Positions 52,586-61,661 are shown, counted from the stretch's first letter. The stretch: DNA of 64,000 nt from Alcaligenaceae bacterium SAGV5 (GCA_009360345.1 SPDP01000004.1:186001-250000); one strand, 5' to 3'. Notes: generated from the letters alone by a model not told the origin. Numbers and translations: made by a program.

Positions 52586-53030
52586 TCAAGTTCGCGCTGA
52601 CGCCCCGGGCGGTACTGCCATCGGCAGGGAAACCAAACCTGCGCGGACACCGGCAACATGTAGCGACGCTTCACGGTTCACGGAACCGTTCCACTCGCCC
52701 ACCCTGCCGACCTCGCGCACGTTCACCGGAACGAGCACTGAAGGTTGAAACGGAAGGCCGGGACCGGACTGCCTTCGCCCTGGGGACAAAGGCCGCCGCG
52801 ACGCTTTTGGCGCGGGCCAGGCTTGGGTTGACTGCACTGCATGGCGCCCAGGGGTGCCTGGCGCCAGATGAAGCTCTTTGCCGTCGACTTTGGTAACGTT
52901 TCCGGCGAGCCCGCTAGGCTATCAGGAATGTTGCAATGCGGTCAAGACTCTTCGCGGCGACTGGGACTTTCCCCCGGGTCGCGGCCGCGGGCGGGCGGAG
53001 CCGGCCGCGCTCGGGTTATCGTAGCGCCCC
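52586..53030 (-). promoter_or_regulatory. ilvB leader region, non-coding
   Basis: The 445 bases between ilvB and the divergent RDD gene hold no supported gene. The leader contains a perfect hairpin ACGGTTC-ACG-GAACCGT at 52673-52689, and TGGCGCC / GGCGCCA at 52842-52866. No obvious Leu/Val/Ile-rich leader peptide is visible, so classical attenuation is not demonstrated, but the length suggests post-initiation control of ilvBN. Confidence 0.45.
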
Positions 53031-53468
53031 ATGAACGACACCCCATCCGCTTCCCCCGCCCCCCAGGCCGCGCCGGGCCGCTGGCGCCGGTTCGCCTGCA
53101 TGATGTACGAAGCCATCCTGCTGTTCGGGGTGGTGTTCGTGGCCGACTACCTGTTCGACACCCTGACCCAGAGCCGGCATGCGCTCATGCTGCGGCACGA
53201 GCGGCAGGCGTGGCTGTTCTGCGTCATCGGCCTTTATTTCGTGCTGTGCTGGCGGCTGGGCGGCCAGACCCTGCCGATGAAAACCTGGCACATCCGGCTG
53301 ACCGATGCCAGTGGCGGCCGCCCGCCTCTCTGGAAGGCCGTCCTGCGCTACATCCTGGCCTGGCCCTTTACCCTGACCGGACTGGGTTTCGTCTGGACCT
53401 TCTTCGACCGCGACCGCCAGTTCCCGCACGACCGCCTGCTGGGCACCCGGCTGATTTCCACGCGCTAG
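53031..53468 (+). CDS. RDD family membrane protein
   Basis: A 145-residue protein with three likely transmembrane segments, the family pattern of an Arg followed by helix residues (RRFACMMYEAILLFGVVFVADYLFD), then GLYFVLCWRLGGQTLPMKTWHIRL and the C-terminal DRDRQFPHDRLLGTRLI. The position usually Asp in the first helix is Glu (YEAIL). No definite function is known; RDD proteins occur near envelope or transport genes. It is divergent from ilvB and ends in a terminator at 53482-53518. Confidence 0.85.
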   Translation: MNDTPSASPAPQAAPGRWRRFACMMYEAILLFGVVFVADYLFDTLTQSRHALMLRHERQAWLFCVIGLYFVLCWRLGGQTLPMKTWHIRLTDASGGRPPLWKAVLRYILAWPFTLTGLGFVWTFFDRDRQFPHDRLLGTRLISTR

Positions 53469-53481
53469 CCCGTCCCCCGAT

Positions 53482-53518
53482 CAGGCACCGGAAATCCGGC
53501 GCCTGGTGTTGCTTTTTT
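53482..53518 (+). terminator. Rho-independent terminator after the RDD gene
   Basis: CAGGC-A-CCGG / CCGG-C-GCCTG stem (one mismatch), 4-base loop, then GTGTTGCTTTTTT. It begins 13 bases past the RDD stop. Confidence 0.75.
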
Positions 53519-53589
53519 CCCGAAATCCCCTGCTGACCAGTCGCCGTTCAGCTTTCTGTAAGCCCACGACGCCTATCGTCCCCGCTCAT

Positions 53590-53612
53590 CGAAGAATGCG
53601 AATCATTCTTCG
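53590..53612. promoter_or_regulatory. Fur-box-like palindrome upstream of the siderophore receptor
   Basis: CGAAGAATG-CGAAT-CATTCTTCG, 9-base perfect arms. The inner AATGCGAATCATT resembles the Fur core AATGATAATCATT. It sits 92 bases upstream of the receptor start, suitable for an operator over the promoter. Confidence 0.75.
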
Positions 53613-53704
53613 TTAGAGTTTCATCTCAGTCATCGAGGCCGGGGGCTCGGCACCCCGTCCCGCATTCATTCCGGGCCTCGCGCCCACCTACGGGGGATTT
53701 CACG

Positions 53705-55957
53705 GTGATATCGACGAACCAGTTCAGGTTCAATACCTTGGCGGCCGCCATCAGCGCGCTCACTTTCGTGCCGGCCGTCCAGGCCCAGGCGCAGAACGCC
53801 ACCTCGGCCGACGCGCCGCGCGCCAGCGGCCAGCTCGCGCCCATCACGGTGCGCGGGGAAGCCGAGTCGGCGTACAAGGCCGACCAGTCGGCCTCGCAGA
53901 AATTCACCGCGCCGCTGCTGGACACGCCCAAGAGCGTCACCATCATCCCGCAGGAAGTCATCGAAAACAGCGCCTCCACGACCCTGACCGAAGCCCTGCG
54001 CCTGACGCCGGGCATCACCTTCGGTTCGGGCGAGGGCGGCAACCCGCTGGGCGACCGCCCCTTCATCCGCGGCTACGACGCACAGGCCAGCACCTTCGTC
54101 GACGGCATGCGCGACATCGGCGCCACGACGCGTGAAGTCTTCAACCTCGAACAGATCGAAGTCATCAAGGGCCCGGACGGCGCCTATGGCGGCCGCGGCG
54201 GCGCGGGCGGCAGCATCAACCTGATCACCAAGGCGCCCAAGGCCGAGAACTTCACCAACGCCACGCTGGGCCTGGGCACCGACAACTACAAGCGCGCCAC
54301 GGTGGACGGCAACTGGCTGCTGGGCGAGAACATGGCCTTCCGCCTGAACGCGATGGCGCACGACGCCGACGTGCCGGGCCGCAAGGCGGTGGACGTGTCG
54401 CGCTGGGGCATCGCGCCCTCGCTCACCTGGGGCCTGAACACCCCCACCCGCGTCACGCTGAGCTACTACCACCTGCAGACCAACGACACGCCCGACTCGG
54501 GCATCCCGTTCATGTACGGCAACCGGATCCCGGCCGGCGTCACGGCGATCCGCCCGGTCACCGTGAACATGGACAATTTCTACGGCCTGGCCAACACCGA
54601 CTTCATGAAGAACCGGTCGGACGTCGCCACGGCCCGCGTCGAACACGACATCAGCACCGACCTGACCATCCGCAACACGCTGCGCTACACCGCGTCCGAC
54701 CAGCGCTACCTGTGGACCCAGCCGGACGACAGCCAGGGCAACGTGGTCGACGGCAAGGTCTGGCGCCGGGCCAACACCCGCACCAGCGGCGTCCACACCA
54801 TCGCCAACCAGACCGAGATCTTCGGCAAGGGCAAGCTGGGCGGCTTCGAGCACAGCTTCACGGCGGGGATCGAGCTGTCGCGCGAGAAAGCGGACAACGG
54901 CTCGTACACGGTCAACCGCGGCGCGGGCAGCGGCGCGGCCAACGTCTGCAACCTGGGCGTGGGCGCGGCCTCCGACTACAACTGCACGGACCTGTACAAC
55001 CCCAACCCGTACGACCCGTGGACCGGCACGATCACCGAGGGCGATCGGTCCAACCACTTCAAGAGCACCACCAAGTCCGTCTACGCGTTCGACACGATCA
55101 AGCTGAACGACCGCTGGCAGACCAACCTGGGCCTGCGCGTGGATGACTACAAGACGCGCTACTTCAACGCCACCACCGACGTCGGCCGCAACGACACCCT
55201 CCTGAACTACCAGTTGGGCATCATCTACAAGCCGGCGTCCAACGGCAGCGTCTACGTGTCCTATGGCACCTCGTCCACCCCCGCCAACGCCTTCCTGGGC
55301 CAGGGCAGCGAAAGCGGCAGCCTGACCCCCGGACGCAACAACGTCGGCCCCAACGCGGCGGACCTCGGCCCCGAGAAAAACCGCTCGCTGGAACTGGGCA
55401 CCAAGTGGAACGTACTGGACAACCGCCTCGGCCTGAGCGCGGCGGTCTTCCGCATCGACACCACCAACGCCCGCGTCACCCAGCCCGACAACACCTACGC
55501 CCTGGCCGGCAAGCGCCGCATCAACGGTTTCGAGGTCGGCGCCTCGGGCAACATCACCAAGGCGTGGCAGGTGTTCGGCGGCTACACCTACCTCGACAGC
55601 GAAGTGCGCAGCAACGGCGCCAACACCACGCTCACGCAGGGCCAGGAGTTCCCCAACACGCCCAAGCACACCGCCAGCCTGTGGACCACCTATAGCGTCA
55701 CCAACGACATCTCGGTGGGCGGCGGCATCTTCATCGTCGGCAAGCAGTACGGCTCGAACGCGGCGGTGCGCCGCTACATCCCGGGCTATACGCGCTTCGA
55801 CGCGATGGCGGCCTACCGCATCAACCGCAACGTCAGCGTCCAGTTGAACCTGCTGAACCTGACCGACAAGCGCTACTTCACCTCGACCTATTCGACGCAC
55901 TACGCGGCGGTGGGCGCGGGCCGCGCGGCGATCCTGAACCTCAACTTGAAGTATTGA
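53705..55957 (+). CDS. TonB-dependent siderophore receptor (catecholate type, Fiu/Bfr-like)
   Basis: A 750-residue outer-membrane receptor. Signal peptide ends near VPAVQAQAQ, a TonB box lies around residues 44-51 (LAPITVRG), then the plug domain with TPKSVTIIPQEVI, LRLTPGITFG, FIRGYDAQASTFVDGMRD and EVIKGPDGAYGGRGGAGG, and a 22-strand barrel ending in NLTDKRYFTSTY and a terminal aromatic (LNLNLKY). It imports ferric siderophore using TonB energy. Start is GTG at 53705 after GGGGGAT. Fur regulation is indicated by the upstream palindrome. Which siderophore cannot be read; plug and barrel resemble catecholate receptors. Confidence 0.93.
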   Translation: MISTNQFRFNTLAAAISALTFVPAVQAQAQNATSADAPRASGQLAPITVRGEAESAYKADQSASQKFTAPLLDTPKSVTIIPQEVIENSASTTLTEALRLTPGITFGSGEGGNPLGDRPFIRGYDAQASTFVDGMRDIGATTREVFNLEQIEVIKGPDGAYGGRGGAGGSINLITKAPKAENFTNATLGLGTDNYKRATVDGNWLLGENMAFRLNAMAHDADVPGRKAVDVSRWGIAPSLTWGLNTPTRVTLSYYHLQTNDTPDSGIPFMYGNRIPAGVTAIRPVTVNMDNFYGLANTDFMKNRSDVATARVEHDISTDLTIRNTLRYTASDQRYLWTQPDDSQGNVVDGKVWRRANTRTSGVHTIANQTEIFGKGKLGGFEHSFTAGIELSREKADNGSYTVNRGAGSGAANVCNLGVGAASDYNCTDLYNPNPYDPWTGTITEGDRSNHFKSTTKSVYAFDTIKLNDRWQTNLGLRVDDYKTRYFNATTDVGRNDTLLNYQLGIIYKPASNGSVYVSYGTSSTPANAFLGQGSESGSLTPGRNNVGPNAADLGPEKNRSLELGTKWNVLDNRLGLSAAVFRIDTTNARVTQPDNTYALAGKRRINGFEVGASGNITKAWQVFGGYTYLDSEVRSNGANTTLTQGQEFPNTPKHTASLWTTYSVTNDISVGGGIFIVGKQYGSNAAVRRYIPGYTRFDAMAAYRINRNVSVQLNLLNLTDKRYFTSTYSTHYAAVGAGRAAILNLNLKY

Positions 55958-56036
55958 TCCCCCCTACGCGCTGACGCGCGCCCCCCAGGGGGCGGCACTG
56001 GCGGACCGGCGGAGCCGGATCCGCTGTGCCCTGGGG
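55958..56036 (+). repeat. GC-rich dispersed intergenic repeat, copy G
   Basis: Starts at the base after the receptor stop codon and reads in the same direction. Same core as copy F, hairpin GGACCGGCGGAGCCGGATCC. A separate terminator follows 54 bases later. Confidence 0.82.
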
Positions 56037-56089
56037 GACTACCGGGCTGGCGGGGGGCGGCGATTCTACGTGTCCTGGTTGGCCCGTGG

Positions 56090-56128
56090 GAGGTGCCTTG
56101 CGTGAGCAAGGCGCCTCTTTTCTTTTCC
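56090..56128 (+). terminator. Rho-independent terminator after the siderophore receptor
   Basis: GAGGTGCCTTGC / GCAAGGCGCCTC stem (one G-T pair), 4-base loop GTGA, then TTTTCTTTTCC. Strong, and in the right place for the receptor transcript. Confidence 0.85.
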
Positions 56129-56170
56129 GCCCTACCCCGCTCCATGTGGGCCACGCTTCGCGATGCCGCA

Positions 56171-56407
56171 GGCCGTGTCCGGGGGCGCGGGGCCGGATGG
56201 GGCGCATTGGAGCCGCCGGCGTTCAGGTACTTGGCGGGGAAGCAAGGGCGCAGCTGTCCGAGCGCGGCAGTAGGGACAGTCCAGTGGACTGTCCCCGCGC
56301 GAGTCCTGCGCCCGCCCCGCCAAGTACCTGAACGCCGGGAAGTCCTGGCCAAAGGCCAGGACCGGCTCCGTTGCGCCCCATCCGGCCCCGCGCCCCCGGA
56401 CACGGCC
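56171..56407. repeat. 237-base nested inverted repeat
   Basis: Outer arms of 36 bases (56171-56206 and 56372-56407) are perfectly complementary, followed inward by GGAGCCG/CGGCTCC, then 24-base perfect arms (56216-56239 and 56315-56338), and an inner perfect 23-base palindrome GGGACAGTCCAGTGGACTGTCCC at about 56273-56295. A small TCCTGGCC-AAA-GGCCAGGA hairpin interrupts the right arm. No open reading frame of its own is supported. Confidence 0.88.
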
Positions 56408-56441
56408 GTGTTTAGAACCCAAGTTCTTGGTGCACAATCCC

Positions 56442-57230
56442 ATGACTCCCACCAACGCCCCCAAAACCATGGAGCCCATCTCCCGTCAGCAACTGAACAC
56501 CGCCACCGCCAACGACCTGGCCGAGATCCTGCGCGGCCCCCCCGAGCAGGCCGCGGCCTGGGTGCGGGCGGCGGCGGAGGGTGGCGTGGCCGAGGCCCAG
56601 GCGGTGTTCGGGCAGATGCTGCTGGACGGCCAGGGCCTGCCCGTCGACCGCGAACAGGCCGTGTACTGGTTCAAGCGCGCCGCCGACGCCAACCACCCCA
56701 TGGCCATGAACATGCTCGGCCAGTGCCACCATCACGGCTGGGGCGTGCCCGTCAACCTCGTGCTGGCGGCCTACTGGTACCGCCTGGCCGCGCAACAGGG
56801 ACTGGACTGGGGCATGTACAACTACGCCACCGCCCTGGCACTGGGCGAAGGCGTCCCCGCCGACCGGCCCGGGGCGCTGGCCTGGTTCGAAAAAGCCGCG
56901 GCACTGGGCCATGCGAAATCGATCAACATCATCGGCGGCTTCCACGAAGACGGATGGGAAGTCCCCGTCGACAAACAGCAGGCCTTCGAACACTACCGCC
57001 GCGCGGCAGAGGGCGGCGATTTCCGCGGACAATTCAACTACGCGCGCCTGCTGATCGAACGCGGCGACATCGACGCCGCGCTGCCCTGGCTGGATCGCCT
57101 GCCCGGGACCGCCACCCCGGCCTTTCTGGCCAAGGCCCGTGCATTCCTGGAACAGGCAGCCGATGCGCGCGTGCGCGCCAAGGCCGCCGAACTGGCCCCG
57201 CGCCCGGCCACGGGAGGCCCCGCCGCATGA
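56442..57230 (+). CDS. Sel1-like repeat protein
   Basis: A 262-residue protein made largely of Sel1-like (TPR-related) repeats of about 36 residues, for example AQAVFGQMLLDGQGLPVDRE, then MNMLGQCHHHGWGVPVNL, GMYNYATALALGEGVPADRP, SINIIGGFHEDGWEVPVDK. Such proteins act as scaffolds in the cytoplasm or periplasm; no signal peptide is seen. The ATG at 56442 is used, with alternatives at 56469 and a TTG at 56427. The stop overlaps the start of the lipase-like gene. Confidence 0.85.
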   Translation: MTPTNAPKTMEPISRQQLNTATANDLAEILRGPPEQAAAWVRAAAEGGVAEAQAVFGQMLLDGQGLPVDREQAVYWFKRAADANHPMAMNMLGQCHHHGWGVPVNLVLAAYWYRLAAQQGLDWGMYNYATALALGEGVPADRPGALAWFEKAAALGHAKSINIIGGFHEDGWEVPVDKQQAFEHYRRAAEGGDFRGQFNYARLLIERGDIDAALPWLDRLPGTATPAFLAKARAFLEQAADARVRAKAAELAPRPATGGPAA

Positions 57231-58150
57231 TGGCCTGGGCCATGCGCGGGTTCACGCTCGGCGTGGCGATCCTGGTGGCCCTGACCTCCTGGGCCCTGTC
57301 GGCCTGGCTGCCCTGGCCCGCCGCCGTGCTTGCCGCGCTCTTGCTGGCCGCCGCCATCCACGCGGCCATCGTCGCCCTGGGCTTCGCGCTGGCCCGCCTG
57401 CTGACCGACCGCACCGGTCCCGCCGGCCCGCCCGGCTGGCTGGCCGCCATGCCCCGGGAAACCTACCTTTCCCTGCGCAACATGTACCTCGACATCCCGT
57501 GGCGGCACCGCTGGCCCATGCGCCTGCCGCCCCGCGCGCGGGGCGCCGTGCTGCTGGTGCACGGCTACGGATGCAACCGCGGCATCTGGCGCGACTTCGA
57601 TACCTGGCTGGCCGCGCGCGGCTGGACCGTCGCCGCGCTGGACCTGGAACCGCCCCGGGCCGGAATAGACCGGTTCGGCGAGCAGGTGGCCGCCGAGGCC
57701 GCCGCCCTGGCACTGCGCACGGGCCGCGAACGCGTGACCGTGGTCGCGCACAGCATGGGCGGCCTCGCGGCGCGGGCCGCGCTGCGCGGCGCGCCCGACG
57801 CGCCCATCGGCCACGTCATCACGCTCGGCACGCCACACCGGGGCACCTGGCACGCCCGCTTCGGGCGCGGGCGGTGCGCGACCCAGATGCTGCCCGACAG
57901 CCCCTGGCTCGGCGCCCTGCACGCCGCCGAGACGCCGGCCATGGCCAGCCGGTACACCTGTATCGCCTCGCACCACGACAACATCGTCTGTCCCGTCGAC
58001 CGCGCCCTGCTGCCGGGCGCCTCCGCCAGCCTCGTGGTCGCCCGCGTGGGGCACATGGCGTTGGCTCACGATGCCGCCGTCCGGGCCTTCATCGAAGACC
58101 GCCTGGAAGCCCTGCACGCCCCGGAAATGGCGGAAAGCGACGCGGCCTGA
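57227..58150 (+). CDS. alpha/beta hydrolase, lipase-like, membrane-anchored
   Basis: A 307-residue protein. Two hydrophobic segments in the first 65 residues act as an anchor. The hydrolase domain follows with the oxyanion-hole LLVHGYGCNRG, the nucleophile elbow VAHSMGGLAARAAL, and the ITLGTPHRGTWHA segment seen in triacylglycerol lipases and PGAP1-like proteins; the catalytic His is probably in VGHMALAHD. It is coupled to the Sel1 gene by a four-base overlap. Substrate unknown, probably a lipid ester. Confidence 0.85.
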   Translation: MMAWAMRGFTLGVAILVALTSWALSAWLPWPAAVLAALLLAAAIHAAIVALGFALARLLTDRTGPAGPPGWLAAMPRETYLSLRNMYLDIPWRHRWPMRLPPRARGAVLLVHGYGCNRGIWRDFDTWLAARGWTVAALDLEPPRAGIDRFGEQVAAEAAALALRTGRERVTVVAHSMGGLAARAALRGAPDAPIGHVITLGTPHRGTWHARFGRGRCATQMLPDSPWLGALHAAETPAMASRYTCIASHHDNIVCPVDRALLPGASASLVVARVGHMALAHDAAVRAFIEDRLEALHAPEMAESDAA

Positions 58151-58227
58151 CAACGGTCCCGCGCCGTCACAAACACGTCATCGCGCCATGTTTCCATTCA
58201 CTCCATGGAAACATCTTCCCGGCCAGC

Positions 58228-59115
58228 GTGACGACATCGCCCCCTACCCAATGGCGCACCATCTGGATCTCGGACCTGCATCTGGGAACCGCCGGCTGCA
58301 ATGCCAGCCACCTGCTGGACTTCCTCAAGCACAACGAGGCCGAGACCCTTTACCTCGTCGGCGACATCATCGACGGCTGGCAGCTCCGCAAGAGCTGGAC
58401 CTGGCCCCAGGCCCACAACGACGTGGTGCAGAAGGTCTTGCGCAAGGCGCGCAAGGGCACGCGGGTCGTCTTCATTCCGGGCAACCACGATGAATTCGCG
58501 CGCCAGTTCATCGGCTATGCCTTCGGCGACATCCAGGTCCAGGAAGACGCGGTCCACGTCACCGCCGACGGCAAGCGCCTGTGGGTGACCCACGGCGACC
58601 AGTTCGACGGCGTCATCCAGCACAGCAAATGGCTGGCCCACCTGGGCGACACGCTATACACCTTCGCGCTCTGGCTGAACCTGCACTTCAACCGGGTGCG
58701 CCGCCGCCTGGGGCTGCACTACTGGTCGCTGTCCCAATACCTGAAGCACAAGGTGAAGAACGCGGTGTCCTTCATCACCAACTTCGAGGAAGTGCTGGTC
58801 AACGAGGCCAGGCGCCAGGGCTACGATGGCGTCGTTTGCGGCCATATCCACAAGCCGGAGATCCGGCACGTGGACGGCGTGCTGTACTGCAATGACGGCG
58901 ACTGGGTGGAAAGCCTGTCGGCCCTGGTCGAGGACGAACACGGCCAGTTGCATCTGGTGTACTGGACCCACCTGACCGATGCGGGCGAACCGGCCGTGAT
59001 CAAATCCAGGCGCCGCCGGCCGCTGGAGTTGCCAGCCCTGCCCTCGGCGCTGGCGCCACGGCCGGCGCCCCAACCGGCCCGCGAAAGTTCGCAGACCGAA
59101 ACGGCCGACGTCTGA
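58228..59115 (+). CDS. LpxH-like UDP-2,3-diacylglucosamine diphosphatase / metallophosphoesterase
   Basis: A 295-residue calcineurin-like phosphoesterase. All metal motifs are present: SDLHLG near residue 15, GDIIDGW, GNHDEFA, THGDQFD and GHIHKPE. The family (COG2908) includes LpxH, which makes lipid X in lipid A synthesis, and related enzymes of unknown substrate; the Pro/Ala-rich C-terminal tail is not typical of LpxH, so the exact role is open. No ATG is in frame near the first strand, so GTG at 58228 is used. It follows the hydrolase gene by 77 bases. Confidence 0.85.
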   Translation: MTTSPPTQWRTIWISDLHLGTAGCNASHLLDFLKHNEAETLYLVGDIIDGWQLRKSWTWPQAHNDVVQKVLRKARKGTRVVFIPGNHDEFARQFIGYAFGDIQVQEDAVHVTADGKRLWVTHGDQFDGVIQHSKWLAHLGDTLYTFALWLNLHFNRVRRRLGLHYWSLSQYLKHKVKNAVSFITNFEEVLVNEARRQGYDGVVCGHIHKPEIRHVDGVLYCNDGDWVESLSALVEDEHGQLHLVYWTHLTDAGEPAVIKSRRRRPLELPALPSALAPRPAPQPARESSQTETADV

Positions 59116-59134
59116 TCCGGCCGGGGCGCGCCCC

Positions 59135-59353
59135 TCAGCGCCTGCGCCCCAGCACGATCACCGCGGCGCCGGCCACGATGGCGGCCACGCCCGCCCAGAC
59201 CGGAATGGCAACGGTCTTCCTGGTGTCCGCGGTGGCCTCGACCGGCCCGACCTTGAGCAGCGTTTCCTCGGACGTATACGAAAAGCTCTTGTATCCCAGC
59301 GCGACCGCGCCCAGCACGATCAGCAGCAGGCCGACGATGACGGATGCCTTCAT
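59135..59353 (-). CDS. DUF3185 family small membrane protein
   Basis: A 72-residue protein with two transmembrane helices (MKASVIVGLLLIVLGAVALG and VWAGVAAIVAGAAVIVLG) separated by a short periplasmic stretch, matching DUF3185. Its function is unknown. ATG at 59353 after GGGGGAGAT. It is convergent with the LpxH-like gene, 19 bases apart. Confidence 0.82.
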   Translation of the reverse strand: MKASVIVGLLLIVLGAVALGYKSFSYTSEETLLKVGPVEATADTRKTVAIPVWAGVAAIVAGAAVIVLGRRR

Positions 59354-59500
59354 ATCTCCCCCCTTCGGTGATGTGACGACATCAAGATAACCGATGCCCG
59401 GCCGGATCGGTGGCGCGGCTAGCAATTCCTTACCTCCTGCCGTTTCCCCTATCCGTGCCCCGATGACGGCTATTCGCCCCGGATCGGCGTAAAACTTTTA

Positions 59501-59520
59501 TAATTAGTAATCGTTTTCAT
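59501..59520. promoter_or_regulatory. Fur-box-like sequence upstream of feoA
   Basis: TAATTAGTAATCGTTTTCAT, partly matching the Fur consensus (TAATCxTTxTC in its right half). It is 22 bases upstream of the feoA start. Symmetry is weaker than at the other two sites. Confidence 0.5.
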
Positions 59521-59541
59521 TTCCCTCCACCAACCCAGCAC

Positions 59542-59790
59542 ATGGCTATCCGCCTCTCCGAGCTACCTTTTGGCCATGACGCCGCCGTCAACGCCGTCGA
59601 AGACGCCGCCCCGGCGGATCCCATCGCCATCCGCCTGCGCGACCTCGGATTCGTGGCCGGAGAGCGCGTGCGCATCGTGGCGCGCGGCCCGATCGGCGCC
59701 GACCCCCTGCTGATACAGATCGGTTTCACCCGCTTCGCCCTGCGCCGCTCCGAAGCCGCGCGGGTCCTGGTCGAACCGCTCGCCTCCTGA
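59542..59790 (+). CDS. feoA: ferrous iron transport protein FeoA
   Basis: An 82-residue SH3-like cytoplasmic protein that assists FeoB in ferrous iron uptake. It shows IRLRDLGFVAGERVRIVARG and GADPLLIQIGFTRFALRRSEAARV, the usual FeoA blocks. feoB starts six bases after its stop, and a Fur-like site lies upstream. Confidence 0.93.
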   Translation: MAIRLSELPFGHDAAVNAVEDAAPADPIAIRLRDLGFVAGERVRIVARGPIGADPLLIQIGFTRFALRRSEAARVLVEPLAS

Positions 59791-59796
59791 CTCCCG

Positions 59797-61644
59797 ATGT
59801 CCACCACTACCTTGTCGAATCTGCGCGTTGCCCTGGTCGGCAACCCGAATTGCGGAAAGACCGCTCTGTTCAACCTGCTGACGGGCAGCCGCCAGAAGGT
59901 GGCCAACTATGCCGGCGTCACCGTCGAGCGCAAGGAGGGCCGGCTGGTCACGCCCTCCGGCGCGCAGGTCAGCGTGCTGGACCTGCCCGGCGCCTACAGC
60001 CTGCATGCCACGAGCCCCGACGAAGCGATCACCCGCGACGTCTGCCTGGGCAACTTCGCGGGCGAGCGCCGGCCGGACCTGCTGGTGGCCGTGGTGGACG
60101 CGACCAACCTGCGCCTGCATCTGCACTTCGTGCTGGAACTGCAGCGGCTGGGGCTGCCCATGGTCCTGGCGCTCAACATGGTCGACGCCGCCGCCAAGCG
60201 CGGCATCCGGATCGACCGCGACAAGCTCCAGCAGGCGCTGGGCATCCCCATCGTCGAGACGGTCGCCATCAAGCGCGACGGCGCGGCGCAGCTGCTTGCC
60301 CGCATCGACGGCGACATGCCCGCCGCGCCGCCGGCACTGCCCGCCGGTGCCGACCTGCACCAGGCGGTCAACGGGCTGCTGCGCGAAGCCGTGACCATGC
60401 CCCGGCGCACGGCCGCCATCGACGACGCCCTCGACCGCTGGGTCCTGCATCCCGTGCTGGGGCTCGTCACGCTGGCCGCCATCATGTTCCTGATGTTCCA
60501 GGCGGTGTTCTCGTGGGCGGAACCGCTCATGGACCTGATCGAGACCTCGGTCTCGGCCCTGGGCGGCTGGGTGGGCGAAACCCTGCCCGAAGGCCTGCTC
60601 AACAGCCTGCTGGTGGACGGCATCATCGCCGGCGCCGGCAGCGTGCTGGTGTTCCTGCCGCAGATCCTGTTCCTGTTCTTCTTCATCCTGCTGCTGGAAG
60701 AATCGGGCTATCTGCCACGCGCGGCCTTCCTGCTGGACCGCATGATGGTGGGCGCCGGGCTGACCGGGCGCTCCTTCATCCCGCTGCTGTCGAGCTTCGC
60801 CTGCGCGATCCCCGGCATCATGGCCACGCGCACCATCCAGGACCCCCGCGACCGGCTGGCGACCATCCTGGTCGCGCCGCTGATGACCTGCTCGGCGCGC
60901 CTGCCCGTCTACACGCTGCTGATCGGCGCCTTCATCCCCAACCACACGGTGCTGGGCATCTTCAACCTGCAGGGCGTCACGCTGTTCGCGCTGTACGTGG
61001 CCGGGATCGTCAGCGCGCTGGCGGTGGCCTGGGTCATGAAGCTGCTGCGCCGGGACAGGGCCGAACACTCGCTGCTGCTGGAACTGCCCTCCTACCGCAT
61101 TCCCAACCTGCGCGACGTGGCCACCGGCCTGGTCGAGCGGGCGCGCATCTTCCTGGCGCGCGTGGGCGGCATCATCATGGCGCTGACCGTGCTGATCTGG
61201 TTCCTGTCCAGCTTCCCCGGCCCGCCCGAGGGCGCCACCGGCCCGGCGATCGAATACAGCTTCGCCGGCCGCATCGGGGAAGCCCTGCAGACCGTGTTCG
61301 CGCCCATCGGTTTCAACTGGCAGATCTCCATCGCGCTGATCCCCGGCCTGGCCGCGCGCGAAGTCGCGGTGGGCGCGCTGGCTACCGTGTACGCGCTGTC
61401 GGCCGCCGACGACGAGGCGGCCTCGACCCTGCTGACGCCGCTGATCGCCGCCCAATGGCCGCTGGCGACCGCGTTCTCGCTGCTGGCCTGGTTCATCTTC
61501 GCGCCGCAGTGCCTGTCCACGCTGGCCGTGATCCGGCGCGAAACGAATTCCTGGAAGATCGTCGCGCTGACCGCGGGCTATCTGTTCGGACTGGCTTACC
61601 TCGCATCATTCATCACCTACCAGGTGACGAGGATGCTGACCTGA
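59797..61644 (+). CDS. feoB: ferrous iron transporter FeoB
   Basis: A 615-residue inner-membrane GTPase-permease. G1 motif GNPNCGKT at residues 15-22, G3 in VLDLPGAYS, G4 in ALNMVDAA, then a GDI-like domain and about ten transmembrane helices including the conserved SFACAIPGIMATRTI Gate motif and, in the second Gate, a GLAAREVAVGALATVYAL block. It is shorter than the roughly 770-residue E. coli protein, as in other Bordetella-type FeoB. Transcribed with feoA and the small Cys-rich gene after it. Confidence 0.95.
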   Translation: MSTTTLSNLRVALVGNPNCGKTALFNLLTGSRQKVANYAGVTVERKEGRLVTPSGAQVSVLDLPGAYSLHATSPDEAITRDVCLGNFAGERRPDLLVAVVDATNLRLHLHFVLELQRLGLPMVLALNMVDAAAKRGIRIDRDKLQQALGIPIVETVAIKRDGAAQLLARIDGDMPAAPPALPAGADLHQAVNGLLREAVTMPRRTAAIDDALDRWVLHPVLGLVTLAAIMFLMFQAVFSWAEPLMDLIETSVSALGGWVGETLPEGLLNSLLVDGIIAGAGSVLVFLPQILFLFFFILLLEESGYLPRAAFLLDRMMVGAGLTGRSFIPLLSSFACAIPGIMATRTIQDPRDRLATILVAPLMTCSARLPVYTLLIGAFIPNHTVLGIFNLQGVTLFALYVAGIVSALAVAWVMKLLRRDRAEHSLLLELPSYRIPNLRDVATGLVERARIFLARVGGIIMALTVLIWFLSSFPGPPEGATGPAIEYSFAGRIGEALQTVFAPIGFNWQISIALIPGLAAREVAVGALATVYALSAADDEAASTLLTPLIAAQWPLATAFSLLAWFIFAPQCLSTLAVIRRETNSWKIVALTAGYLFGLAYLASFITYQVTRMLT

Positions 61645-61661
61645 TTTCCCCGGAGGCTTCC

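Noticed and set aside
52586..52837. 83-residue frame in the ilvB leader as an attenuation peptide
   Set aside because: Not rich in Leu, Val or Ile, far too long for a leader peptide, and without a ribosome site.
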